Shown: piece by piece, positions 51,869-61,105 of the stretch
How the letters are laid out: each line of letters begins with the position of its first letter
Position numbering within the stretch: position 1 is the stretch's first letter
NCBI GenBank assembly: GCA_014379625.1
Contig: JACMLJ010000045.1
Location: 148,554 to 212,553 of the forward strand
From: Ferruginibacter sp.
GTDB lineage: Bacteria; Bacteroidota; Bacteroidia; Chitinophagales; Chitinophagaceae
Direction of reading: 5' to 3'
DNA length: 64,000 nt
Notes under the pieces: generated by a model
Database searches by the model: none
Seen by the model: the letters and a program-made list of their open reading frames with translations, nothing else
Told to the model about the DNA's origin: nothing
Position numbers and translations under genes: made by a program

Positions 51869-52993
51869 ATGAAAACGAATAAAGATGTGCCAACTTTAAA
51901 TACACTTGAAAATTTGGCAACTACTATTCAGGATACAAATACTTTTTTCCTGGATAAAGTTCAAAGGCAGGTGAATACCGCTTTGACACTCCGAAACTGG
52001 ATTATTGGTTATTACATTGCAGAGTACGAACAGTCAGGTAAAGACCGTGCGGATTATGGTAAACAACTTTTTAAAGCCATCGCTGAAAGCCTCTTAAAAA
52101 AAGGGCTGAAATCAATCAGGGAAAGGCATTTATATCTTTGTAAAGACCTGTATAAAGCTTATCCTCAGATTTTGCGGACAGTGTCCGCAAAATCGTATTT
52201 GATTGATTTTCAGTACTCTGCAATTCTGCGGACACTGTCCGCAGAATTGGGCTCTGACGAATTTCAGGCAGATATGAATCAATTGCTCACCAATCTTACC
52301 TTTTCCCATTTTATAGAGCTTTTAAAGGCTGATACTGATGTTAAACGCCGGTTCTATGAAGTTCATGCTATTCAAAATAATTGGGGCGTGAGAGATCTAA
52401 AACGAGCCATTGAAAGCCTTTTGTATGAAAGGACCGGACTTAGTACCGATAAGGAAGCTACCCTTAAAAAACATATAGTCCAAAATGATGTGAAACCAGA
52501 AGATGTATTTCGTAATACTTATTTGCTGGAGTTCTTGGGGTTGGAGGAAAAGCCTTCCTACAGTGAATCCGATCTGGAAGAAAGTATCATCACCAACCTG
52601 CAGAATTTTCTGGTTGAAATGGGAAGGGGGTTTTGTTTTGAGGCCAGGCAAAAGAGAATAACGTTTGATAATAAGCATTATCGAATTGACTTAGTTTTTT
52701 ATCACAGAATCTTGAAAACACATATTCTTCTCGACCTCAAAATAGGTGAGTTCGATCATTCTGATTCCGGACAAATGAATGTATACCTCAACTATTATAA
52801 AGACAATGAATTTACCAGTGGCGACAATGATCCCATCGGCATTATTTTATGCTCTGGTAAAAATGAGGCATTGGTGAAATATGCCACAATGGGTTTGCCG
52901 CAGCAAGTATTTGTTTCAAAGTATTTAATCAATTTGCCGAGTGAGAAGGAATTACAGAAGATTATTGAGGAGGAGAAGGAAAAAAGGTTGTAG
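51869..52993 (+). CDS. DUF1016 (YhcG-type) PD-(D/E)XK nuclease family protein
   Basis: 374 residues from MKTNKDVPTLNTLENLATT at 51869. A GTG at 51839, right after the integrase stop, would add ten residues. The N-terminal helical DUF1016_N domain reads LTLRNWIIGYYIAEYEQSGKDRADYGKQL. The C-terminal nuclease domain has GRGFCFEARQKRI, YRIDLVFYHRILKTHILLDLKIG (Asp and the Lys of the PD-(D/E)XK core) and IGIILCSGKNE. Family members occur in mobile elements and defence islands and are predicted DNases. Two strong palindromes lie inside the coding sequence where the two domains meet. It is close to, and probably translated with, the integrase. Confidence 0.88.
   Translation: MKTNKDVPTLNTLENLATTIQDTNTFFLDKVQRQVNTALTLRNWIIGYYIAEYEQSGKDRADYGKQLFKAIAESLLKKGLKSIRERHLYLCKDLYKAYPQILRTVSAKSYLIDFQYSAILRTLSAELGSDEFQADMNQLLTNLTFSHFIELLKADTDVKRRFYEVHAIQNNWGVRDLKRAIESLLYERTGLSTDKEATLKKHIVQNDVKPEDVFRNTYLLEFLGLEEKPSYSESDLEESIITNLQNFLVEMGRGFCFEARQKRITFDNKHYRIDLVFYHRILKTHILLDLKIGEFDHSDSGQMNVYLNYYKDNEFTSGDNDPIGIILCSGKNEALVKYATMGLPQQVFVSKYLINLPSEKELQKIIEEEKEKRL
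52168..52194. repeat. 27-nt palindrome inside the DUF1016 gene (copy 1)
   Basis: Perfect 13-bp arms surround one central G; the core is GCGGACAGTGTCCGC. It encodes ILRTVSAKS. It shares its core with copy 2 at 52221-52249. Confidence 0.85.
52221..52249. repeat. 29-nt palindrome inside the DUF1016 gene (copy 2)
   Basis: Perfect 14-bp arms surround one central C; the core is GCGGACACTGTCCGC. It encodes ILRTLSAEL. The two copies are 26 bp apart and keep the reading frame. Confidence 0.85.
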
Positions 52994-53186
52994 TTTTTGG
53001 TTCCTGCCAAAAGGCAGTAAATAATATCAGAAAGCGGTGTAAAAGATAAAATAGTCTTTATAGGGGTTTATTATTTTAGGTTTATGAATATTACTTTGGA
53101 ATGGAAAAAATAATGCTGGTCTCCCTTTAAAATCAGAATAAAATATAGTCCAATTGGGGAAATTTTTGGAATGAATTTGGTAAGAA

Positions 53187-56100
53187 TCAAAAAATATCCT
53201 CCCTTAACAAGTACCCATTTACTGATCCTTTTGATACAAGGAAATCTAATATAGTAAGCACCTTTTCTTTCGTGAAGCGGTTAGTCTTTAGCATTGTCCT
53301 GTTGAGATATACGTATTTCCTGGCTATTATTTCCAGATAATAAATAGTGTTAGGGTTCACATCCTCCGTTTGCAGATTTGCGTTTTTAGTCAATATATCG
53401 GCAATCCAAATTATGCCCTTATCAAGAAATGATGAACCAATTTGGTTTAACAACTTTGATATGGAATATAACAAAGAGGGGTGATGCCCTATTTCTGTGC
53501 AGATACGTTGAAAAAAGACGGTTTCCCTTTCACGGAGACTTCGCCATTCTTTTGCTGTATCTTTCCAATATGGCCAAGCCAGCATATAATTACGAATTAT
53601 TTCATCCAAATGCCTGTGACGATCGTTCTCAGCGGCAGCTTTTATAATTGGATAAAAGCATTCCCATATAGCCCAAAAGCTGTCGTATTTACCTAAACTA
53701 TCCTCTTCAGAAACAACATCTGATAAGAAATCAGCCATTTCCCTTGAAATGGTAAAAGCATCTATAAAAGGTTTTAGCCATTCTTGTATTGAGGTTGGCT
53801 CCCGGTGCAATAAGAAATTAGCAAACTTTCTGTAAAAGCGATGTTTTAGCCGGTAATCAATTTCTGAATCATTATCAGAATAACTGGTTTCTTCTAATAT
53901 TTCATTGCTGAAATTTTCCAGGAACTTATTAATATAATCGCAATGAATAGGATTGTTTGTATCGGAAGGTATTATTTGAAAAGCCGTTTCTGCTACTCTA
54001 ATCCCTTGTGATGAAAAATCAATTTTACTATAGTTAGCAGCGGTTGGATCAATCTCACTCAATTCCTTATCATACTTTGTTGCAAATTCATCAAGTATTT
54101 CAGTCCTCGTTTTTCTCTCCCTCATTTGTCTTTGGGGTGGATTATTCAGGTCAAATTTTGGCTTAAACATCATATAGCCAACTAAAATAGTATTGGCATC
54201 ATCGGAGGACAATTCAAATAAATTGTTTCTTATTGCCTCTACTGCATAATCACAAATTCTTTTATATTCTCCAAGAGGGTAAGTATCAAATAATATAAAA
54301 AGGAGAGTGATATTAAAATCCAGTTTATTTTCTGGAAATAATTTGTAAAGAAATGGCAATGTACTAACAGCGGCTTCCACACCATCACCAATTTGATAAC
54401 CGTAATTCTCCCTAAAAGGAGAAGTAGCATAGGCTATTACAATATCTCTACAATATATCTGGTCTTCTGGTGAAAGTTTATCGCTGTACAATTTAAGCAA
54501 GGCAGAACAGGTATAAGCAGGAATATAACTGTTGAATAAATGAAATTCTTCCTTATCCCCTTGTTGCAATCCGTCAAGTATTTCCTTAGTTTCCTTCAAT
54601 ACTAATTGTGGATTTTCATCATATTGGGGGTATGGTCCATACTGGCTATGATTTTCAACTTTGTTTGTTGCCCATAACTTCAGAGCAGTGTATTTGAATT
54701 TGTCCTGATATGTTTTCATCCCTTCTTCACTGTACTCTTTCAAATCGGGTTCTAATGAAGGGTTAAATTCAATTAACAACTTGTCTTCTTCCTGATGTAT
54801 CACAGGATTCATCTTCCTTCTATCAATCCTTGCCAATAATAATCTTATATTTTTATTACGATCAGTTTCCGAATCTTCAGCCGGTATTGTGCTATGGAGA
54901 TAATCAATAATCTTCCAGATTTCCTCTTTACGCTTATCTGCTTCTTCATCGCTTATGCTTTCTTTTTTAAACCACTGATAATTTAGGGCAAGACTTTCAA
55001 GTGAAAGTTTACGATGAGGGTCATCACAAGTAGCTAACCTTTCATTTTCGTATTCCTTTTTCCTATCCAATCCAGCACCAATCAAATAAAGATTTTTCGC
55101 CGAATTTTCTGAACCGGCTCGTAAGTTGTCATACTTATAAAATTCGTAGTTTTTAAATAGGATTGTAGCTACTTCAAATAGTTCATCGGGGTATGCCAAT
55201 ACAACACTGGCAACAACAGCAGTTACAGAAGCTGACCGGGTATTCTTGAGTAAATGAATCAACCATTCCTTCAAATTCTTTTTATCAGAAACCTTACCAA
55301 TTTCAAGCAGTCGCTTTTCCAAAGCCATGTGCATAGATTGTAAAAGGTAGGGAGTTATTGGTGATCCAGAACCCCGGTATATATTCCAGAGACCGCTGCT
55401 GATTATTTGCTTAGATTTATCTGAACCAATGGTAACTTCTATTTCATGAACAGAAGAATCAAAACCAGAGGCAAGATATGCTTCAACAGCACGATTTGAG
55501 AAATCAAGAATAAAACTTATTGTTTTTGAAAAGTCTGCAAATAGTAAAAAATAAATAGGTGTTTGCAAGGCACTTGAAGGGAAATAATCATGGTGCGAAT
55601 GACTTCTGAGTGAATAGTAGTCTTCCACTCCAATACCTGAAGAATAAAAAGGATGTTTGTCTGTTTCAGCCTTGTGCCAGGAACTATCTGCCAGTTTTAT
55701 TACATACTCTGGCAAGCTCATAATATATGCAGTGTTATCATATCCAGAAGCAAGTACAGCTTCCCTTAAACTGTCAAAAGGCTCTTGTCTGTTAAAGGAT
55801 CTGGATAATAAGTCTTCTGTTATAGCGACCAATTCAGTTTTTAGTTCAACGGCAGCGGCCAATACAATTTGTAAAAGCTTGCTTTCCGTTTCAGAACTGT
55901 AATAAACATCCTTATTTAACTCTGCATCTTTGTAAAAATGCAGGGCGAACAATCCGGCTATTTTTGCAGTATTACCTTTAGGTTGATGACCAACCCATTC
56001 CTTTAGTAAGGGTAAAATAAAATCCAGTTCTTCTTTTTGAATCAAAGTAATCTTAGAATGGATGTATTCCACAGCAGCTTCCCATCCCTTGCCTTTGGGT

Positions 56101-57914
56101 TTAGTAAATACATAGGCCGGGCTGACAGCTAAGTCTTTTGTATTCTGCAAAATTTTATTTAACCGTGTATCAAGCTCTTTACAAGCTGTTCTTAAAAGAA
56201 AGATGATTTTCTTTAAAAAAAATTTATCATTTGCCAATAATACATTGTCAAAAATTTTGAAAAAAGCAAAGGAATAATCAGAAAGCAATACACTAATCAG
56301 CAATTCATCTTTCCAGAATACCGGTACAGCATCTTCACTAAAAGATTGCTCAATAAACTGTTTGATGCCTGAATCCGGTTGTAGTATTTTATCGGAAAGC
56401 CAGTCACGGAAAGCCCTCCGAATCGGCAACGAATTCCCTATATTTTCAAAAAATGAAGAGTGCGAAACTAAAGTAGTGTATTCTTTTTCAATTAATTTTC
56501 CAAGTGCCCATTCTTCATAAATATCATGAGTGATAAAGTAACCATCCTGTGATGGCTCATATTTAATAATCTCATCCTTTTCGAGTAATGATAGAATATC
56601 ATTTTTGCATAAATCTCCACTTACAAAGAAGTTACCAGTGTCGCATCTTCTTTTAGCAAGATTCAAGAAGCATTTGCCCCTCTCAAGATGTGTATTATCC
56701 TTTTGAAACTTTGAGTTTTGAATTTTCTTTTGCCAAAGTATATCCCTGAATTTAACAACATCTGTCTGGTCGTTGATTAAATCATAGTTCGTCAGATATT
56801 CATTCAAATAAAACAGGTTTTTAATTAAAGACTGTAATCGGTGATTATCAGGTATTTTAAAATGGAACGTGGAGGACAGATTTTTCAATTCATCAATACC
56901 CAAGTTTTCAAATTTAATAATATCGAAAGGAAGCCTGTACACTTCAAACATCTGGAAACACAAATCGTCAAGATAGCTGTTCCTGGTTGTGAATATTATT
57001 TGCCAGCTATTCTTAATTAAAGCAGAAAGTAACTCTATTAGAACATCCTGATTTTCTAAATCAGCCAGTTTTTCGGCAGAATCGATAACAAATGTTTTCT
57101 TCAGTTCATCCTCATGAAAACGTAGAAAATCATTCATATCATAAATGCCAAATTGATTAAATATAGTAGTAGAGCTAGACTTTGTAAATTCGGCAGCTTT
57201 CAAAACATAACAGGGATTGGATTGATTGCTGAACAACTCTTTAATTAATGCAGTTTTCCCACTCCCTCCTTCACCTGCAAGAATTATTATCTGTGTCTTA
57301 TTATTGGTAAGTTTTGAGAGGTCGCTTTTCCTGTCAATTTTAATTTTCTGTTCTTTAAATCCGATATCCGTCTGGATGGCAAAAAGGATATTTTCTGAAT
57401 GGGCTTTAAGCTTGTCTAAGAAATCTATAACTCCATTCTCCAATCCAAAGAAATATTGAGCTAAATAGTTATTTTCTGGAACGGAAAGTTGTTTTTCAAA
57501 GTGGCTTGGTAACCTCCATTCAATATCAACGCTGATTTTTTGAGCAGCCTGCTCAATTTCCGTTTGGTAAGCAGATTTTTTTTCCTCTTTTTTACTACTT
57601 TCAGAAAGTTCCTGGTTTGTGTAAATCAGGATTTTATTTAGTGAGGGATTTTTAGATTTTGCCTTTTGCAGAGAATCAATAATATCATCCTTATTGTCTG
57701 AAAGTTTCGTGTCGTAATATTTGGCTTGAAAGCCCACTTTTAAACCATACACATCAAGAGGTTCTGTTTCTATACCTGTTTGATTCTTAAATCTGAAAAT
57801 GCCTATCCTTATATTGAATTCATAACAGAAAAGCATGTAAGCAAGCCGCTCAAATACAATTCTTTCCTTTTCATTGAATTTTGATTTGAAATTATTCCAA
57901 TTAATATCTGTCAT
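53187..57914 (-). CDS. Large NTPase with N-terminal nuclease-like domain (Avs/STAND-like, putative defence)
   Basis: 1575 residues. The N-terminus (1-140) resembles a PD-(D/E)XK domain: AYMLFCYEF, NQTGIETEPLDVYGLKVGFQAKYYD, with Glu49/Glu51, Gln63 and Lys65 as candidate active-site residues. A P-loop NTPase follows, with Walker A GEGGSGKT at 214-221, Walker B TFVIDSAEK with Asp278, and IIFTTR at 307-311. The remaining 1200 residues are helical and lack named motifs. Length and order recall Avs/STAND defence ATPases such as the Mrr-nuclease type, where the long C-terminal part senses a phage protein. That assignment is inference. It lies 122 bp downstream of the membrane-protein gene on the same strand and could be a fourth gene of that module or independent. 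Confidence 0.7.
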   Translation of the reverse strand: MTDINWNNFKSKFNEKERIVFERLAYMLFCYEFNIRIGIFRFKNQTGIETEPLDVYGLKVGFQAKYYDTKLSDNKDDIIDSLQKAKSKNPSLNKILIYTNQELSESSKKEEKKSAYQTEIEQAAQKISVDIEWRLPSHFEKQLSVPENNYLAQYFFGLENGVIDFLDKLKAHSENILFAIQTDIGFKEQKIKIDRKSDLSKLTNNKTQIIILAGEGGSGKTALIKELFSNQSNPCYVLKAAEFTKSSSTTIFNQFGIYDMNDFLRFHEDELKKTFVIDSAEKLADLENQDVLIELLSALIKNSWQIIFTTRNSYLDDLCFQMFEVYRLPFDIIKFENLGIDELKNLSSTFHFKIPDNHRLQSLIKNLFYLNEYLTNYDLINDQTDVVKFRDILWQKKIQNSKFQKDNTHLERGKCFLNLAKRRCDTGNFFVSGDLCKNDILSLLEKDEIIKYEPSQDGYFITHDIYEEWALGKLIEKEYTTLVSHSSFFENIGNSLPIRRAFRDWLSDKILQPDSGIKQFIEQSFSEDAVPVFWKDELLISVLLSDYSFAFFKIFDNVLLANDKFFLKKIIFLLRTACKELDTRLNKILQNTKDLAVSPAYVFTKPKGKGWEAAVEYIHSKITLIQKEELDFILPLLKEWVGHQPKGNTAKIAGLFALHFYKDAELNKDVYYSSETESKLLQIVLAAAVELKTELVAITEDLLSRSFNRQEPFDSLREAVLASGYDNTAYIMSLPEYVIKLADSSWHKAETDKHPFYSSGIGVEDYYSLRSHSHHDYFPSSALQTPIYFLLFADFSKTISFILDFSNRAVEAYLASGFDSSVHEIEVTIGSDKSKQIISSGLWNIYRGSGSPITPYLLQSMHMALEKRLLEIGKVSDKKNLKEWLIHLLKNTRSASVTAVVASVVLAYPDELFEVATILFKNYEFYKYDNLRAGSENSAKNLYLIGAGLDRKKEYENERLATCDDPHRKLSLESLALNYQWFKKESISDEEADKRKEEIWKIIDYLHSTIPAEDSETDRNKNIRLLLARIDRRKMNPVIHQEEDKLLIEFNPSLEPDLKEYSEEGMKTYQDKFKYTALKLWATNKVENHSQYGPYPQYDENPQLVLKETKEILDGLQQGDKEEFHLFNSYIPAYTCSALLKLYSDKLSPEDQIYCRDIVIAYATSPFRENYGYQIGDGVEAAVSTLPFLYKLFPENKLDFNITLLFILFDTYPLGEYKRICDYAVEAIRNNLFELSSDDANTILVGYMMFKPKFDLNNPPQRQMRERKTRTEILDEFATKYDKELSEIDPTAANYSKIDFSSQGIRVAETAFQIIPSDTNNPIHCDYINKFLENFSNEILEETSYSDNDSEIDYRLKHRFYRKFANFLLHREPTSIQEWLKPFIDAFTISREMADFLSDVVSEEDSLGKYDSFWAIWECFYPIIKAAAENDRHRHLDEIIRNYMLAWPYWKDTAKEWRSLRERETVFFQRICTEIGHHPSLLYSISKLLNQIGSSFLDKGIIWIADILTKNANLQTEDVNPNTIYYLEIIARKYVYLNRTMLKTNRFTKEKVLTILDFLVSKGSVNGYLLREDIF

Positions 57915-58036
57915 TAATATATTCTTTTACTTAAAGGTTATTAATAAATCTACTGATGCTAATTTCAAAATGCAATTCCTAAAGATCCTTCACTTATGTA
58001 TGAGCCAATAGCCTCTTACATAATATGTCCTTTAAT

Positions 58037-58729
58037 TCAGATACTCATAAACTGCTCATACAGCACTTTTGCATAATAGCGGCCATATTTCGTAATAAGG
58101 AGTTTGCTGAATATTATGGGCAGAGAATAAATAATTAATAAGATTACACCCGTATTCCTTAATGTTCCATCTCCGTAGATAAGAGCATAGATAATAATAG
58201 CAATTGAAAATATTGTTGCAATTAAGGAGCCGCCAATTAAATTCCTGATAAATCCATATTCAATATTATGTTGAAATAAAATTGCATTATCCCTTAATTT
58301 GTTTTTTATCTGAGATACTGCATGAACAATCAGATTCCTGGCTCTTAAACCATCTTGTTGCTCCTCTGCCGGATTAAGTAAAGTGATATTGAAAGAAGAA
58401 AGAATCTTTTCGTTGATAGCCTTTTTAGTGTCAACTGCAAAAAACACATTGCTCCATAGAAGATAGTTGGTCGTTGGCATATTAATGTCCTCTTTAAAAA
58501 AGAATCTCTGAAAGATTTCTTTGGAAACAAACCTGTTTATTTGCACCGACAGAAATACCAATCCTGCATAAATACCCAAACTTGTCAGCATTGGTAAAAT
58601 GTCATATACCTTTTTCAAGCTCTCGCCATACAATGGATTAAGTACTTGTGTTACAAAAACAAGAACTGGAATAGAACTGATAACGGTTGGGAAAAGCCGA
58701 GCTTTAAAGTAATATGTGTTAACCTTCAT
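58037..58729 (-). CDS. Four-helix membrane protein of the E2-E1-JAB module
   Basis: 230 residues, no family recognised. Two hydrophobic helices (about 12-30 and 44-63) are followed by a soluble stretch (about 65-160), then two more helices (163-185 and 191-212) and a short basic tail. The soluble part (NITLLNPAEEQQDGLRARNL) is predicted mostly helical. The gene starts 9 bp after the E2-E1-JAB stop, so the two are almost certainly co-translated. Small multi-span proteins act as membrane-disrupting effectors in several bacterial defence systems, and that role is plausible here. An alternative is a target or membrane anchor for the conjugation enzymes. Confidence 0.7.
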   Translation of the reverse strand: MKVNTYYFKARLFPTVISSIPVLVFVTQVLNPLYGESLKKVYDILPMLTSLGIYAGLVFLSVQINRFVSKEIFQRFFFKEDINMPTTNYLLWSNVFFAVDTKKAINEKILSSFNITLLNPAEEQQDGLRARNLIVHAVSQIKNKLRDNAILFQHNIEYGFIRNLIGGSLIATIFSIAIIIYALIYGDGTLRNTGVILLIIYSLPIIFSKLLITKYGRYYAKVLYEQFMSI

Positions 58730-58738
58730 AAAATATCC

Positions 58739-61105
58739 TTATTGAGTAATTGTCAGTTTAGTAAAATAATATCTTTTCCCTGCCGGGTGCATTGTACATG
58801 ATGGAACCCCTTTATTTGAGAATATTATCATTACAGGATTATCAGTCAAATATTCTTTTTGAAGTGATATTGCTGAAAGGCTTTTGATGTCAGTACCACT
58901 CGGTTGATTGTTTACTGAAGGATGAGAATGCCACTCCCCAACATAAACAATTTTCTTATTGGAATCAAGATATAGTATATCAAGAAAATTTTGGCAAAAG
59001 ACAACATCCTTTTCAAATTTTGTTGAAGATTTGATTGCATTTGGGCCAGGTTCAGAAGCATTAGTAATAACTATATTTCCGTTTCCTTCCAAATAGCCAG
59101 CAAGAACGCCTCCTGTTTCAACTTTTGGATTTTCTTTGATTAATCCTTGCATAAAATCTAATACCGTTTGTTGAGTGTTAACTGATACTTCCTTTTCAAG
59201 ATTACAGTAATAACAATTTTTATGAGGGGGTATTTGCTGGCGATAGAACTGATACGGATTTTGAAGTTCAGTACCCTCAATCGCTTCAGAAGTCCAAATC
59301 CAGTGATTAAATTCGGATTCTTTATCTTGAAGATGGTCAATCAGTATTCGTGCAGCGATTGATGACGCAAATTTTAAATCAGCGGCACTAGCAGGGCGAA
59401 TAGGATTATTGCATTCATTTTTAAGTGTTGGATATTCAGGGTCGTCTGGAATATCTATAAATATTTTCCCATCGCCTCTGTGCAATGTTATACAATTAAA
59501 GCAGGCATCTTTGCCAGGAATAACACGAAATATTCTTACTACTTTTCCTCCCCTCAATGCCCTAACATAAAATATTGTTTTATTAGCAATTACCAGTTGC
59601 TGGTTAATAAAACCTTCAACATTGTCATCAGCTACAGAAGAAATAGTAATTGAATCATCAACGAAATAATTCTCGCTAATATCTAAATCATAAAGGTTTA
59701 ACGGTACTGGCGATATATGTATAAAAGGATTGTGTTTAAATAACAATTCGCCTACCGCAGTTATTTTAGGCTCACCAATTTGCTCCAATGTTCCCAAATG
59801 GCGTATTGGGTTGTGAGCTTTCATTAGTTGGTTATCAAAAAGAGCAATATTACCAATTCCTGCCTTCCCCAGACAATCTGCAATCTCACTGCCAATTGCT
59901 CCTACTCCAAATATGTTTACAAATTTATTTTTAAGTACATAGTAATCTGCCCTTTTACTATTACGTTGATGATATGTTTCTTCGGTAAGCTTTTCGCCTT
60001 CAATTGCTTCTACTTTTTCATATTGCTCTAACCTGCTTATTATTTTATCATCTGGAGTTATTTGAATAATGATTTCCGGAGGGGTTACCGATATTAATAC
60101 CTGAAATAATTGAAACTCGTTTTTCCCTTTCCTATTTTTGAAACGAATTGCAATCATAAAAGAATCTGGAAGTGGTTCAATTGTGTCTTTACATCTTGCA
60201 ACAACCCTTTTTACGCCTGCATCATAATCTCCATTCCCAATAATTCTAATTAAATCTTTAAACGTATGAAATGGGTTTGGTTCTTCTTCAATTTGAAACC
60301 ATTGTGCCTTTAGTAATTTTTTATCTGCTACTAGTTTATTTACAATAGCTGGATTTGCATATAAGCCAATTGAATCTTTAATTTTATCATCATGAAAATT
60401 GCGTTCAAGATTAATATTCACTTGTTCATATAAACCGCTATTTCCTATTCCATCCAAGAATGCTCCCAAATACAAGTATTTGTTATGCAATAAATATCTT
60501 CCAGCAGGCTGAAAATTGTAAAGAGTAGCATAACAATCTCCTTCAGTAAATTGTGCATTGAAAAAGTGTTCCGGGTAAAGAAGCTTAATTTCTTGATTAA
60601 CGAAATTAAAATGTGAGCAGAAATCTACTTCTTCACTGTCTGGAGGAAAATTATTCGTTATGTGGCCTGCATACCAATCCCTGACACGTTGCAAAATTAC
60701 TGTGATGCCATATAGGTTGCTGCCTGAATCCAAATTATCCCTTTCCAAAGTGCAAAGCTCACCTGAACTATTTTGATGTCTAAGCTTATAGTAAAATTTA
60801 ACATGCTCTAATATTTTTGAATGAGCATCAGAAAATGACAATGCTGCTATTTCATCAACCTGTTCTTTAGTAAGTACCATGTTTAGAGGAAAAACAGCCG
60901 GAAGCCTATAAGGAGTCGCATCCGTATAAACAACAAGAATCGGAAACCTGTGAATTTTATTGAGCCTGACTAAAATATTGCCGTGAGAAACAAAAAGGTT
61001 GTGCCTGCACTGATACAACTCCTTATAATTTTTATTAGGGTCATTCGAGAGTGCGGTGCTTTCATCAACTAAAAATTGACGGTGTTTTTTATACCATTGC
61101 AACAT
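58739..61105 (-). CDS. E2-E1-JAB triple fusion (ubiquitin-like conjugation/deconjugation enzyme)
   Basis: 788 residues with three enzyme modules. First, an E2-like region (about 25-200): RFPILVVYTDATPYRLPAVFP and SGELCTLERDNL, with Cys118 as candidate catalytic Cys. Second, a ThiF/E1 adenylation domain (about 390-640): FGVGAIGSEIADCLG (Gly400-x-Gly402-x-x-Gly405), HNPIRHLGTLEQIGEPK (Arg435), Asp residues in SSVADDNVEG, Cys565 as candidate E1 Cys, and CXXC pairs at 535/538 and 631/634 for a structural zinc. Third, a JAB/JAMM peptidase (about 645-788): Glu663 in VETGG, His726-Ser-His728, and Ser736-x-x-Asp739, a complete zinc motif. It could activate, transfer and remove a protein modifier. The start overlaps the MBL stop in TAATG. 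No ubiquitin-like gene is adjacent. Confidence 0.88.
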   Translation of the reverse strand: MLQWYKKHRQFLVDESTALSNDPNKNYKELYQCRHNLFVSHGNILVRLNKIHRFPILVVYTDATPYRLPAVFPLNMVLTKEQVDEIAALSFSDAHSKILEHVKFYYKLRHQNSSGELCTLERDNLDSGSNLYGITVILQRVRDWYAGHITNNFPPDSEEVDFCSHFNFVNQEIKLLYPEHFFNAQFTEGDCYATLYNFQPAGRYLLHNKYLYLGAFLDGIGNSGLYEQVNINLERNFHDDKIKDSIGLYANPAIVNKLVADKKLLKAQWFQIEEEPNPFHTFKDLIRIIGNGDYDAGVKRVVARCKDTIEPLPDSFMIAIRFKNRKGKNEFQLFQVLISVTPPEIIIQITPDDKIISRLEQYEKVEAIEGEKLTEETYHQRNSKRADYYVLKNKFVNIFGVGAIGSEIADCLGKAGIGNIALFDNQLMKAHNPIRHLGTLEQIGEPKITAVGELLFKHNPFIHISPVPLNLYDLDISENYFVDDSITISSVADDNVEGFINQQLVIANKTIFYVRALRGGKVVRIFRVIPGKDACFNCITLHRGDGKIFIDIPDDPEYPTLKNECNNPIRPASAADLKFASSIAARILIDHLQDKESEFNHWIWTSEAIEGTELQNPYQFYRQQIPPHKNCYYCNLEKEVSVNTQQTVLDFMQGLIKENPKVETGGVLAGYLEGNGNIVITNASEPGPNAIKSSTKFEKDVVFCQNFLDILYLDSNKKIVYVGEWHSHPSVNNQPSGTDIKSLSAISLQKEYLTDNPVMIIFSNKGVPSCTMHPAGKRYYFTKLTITQ

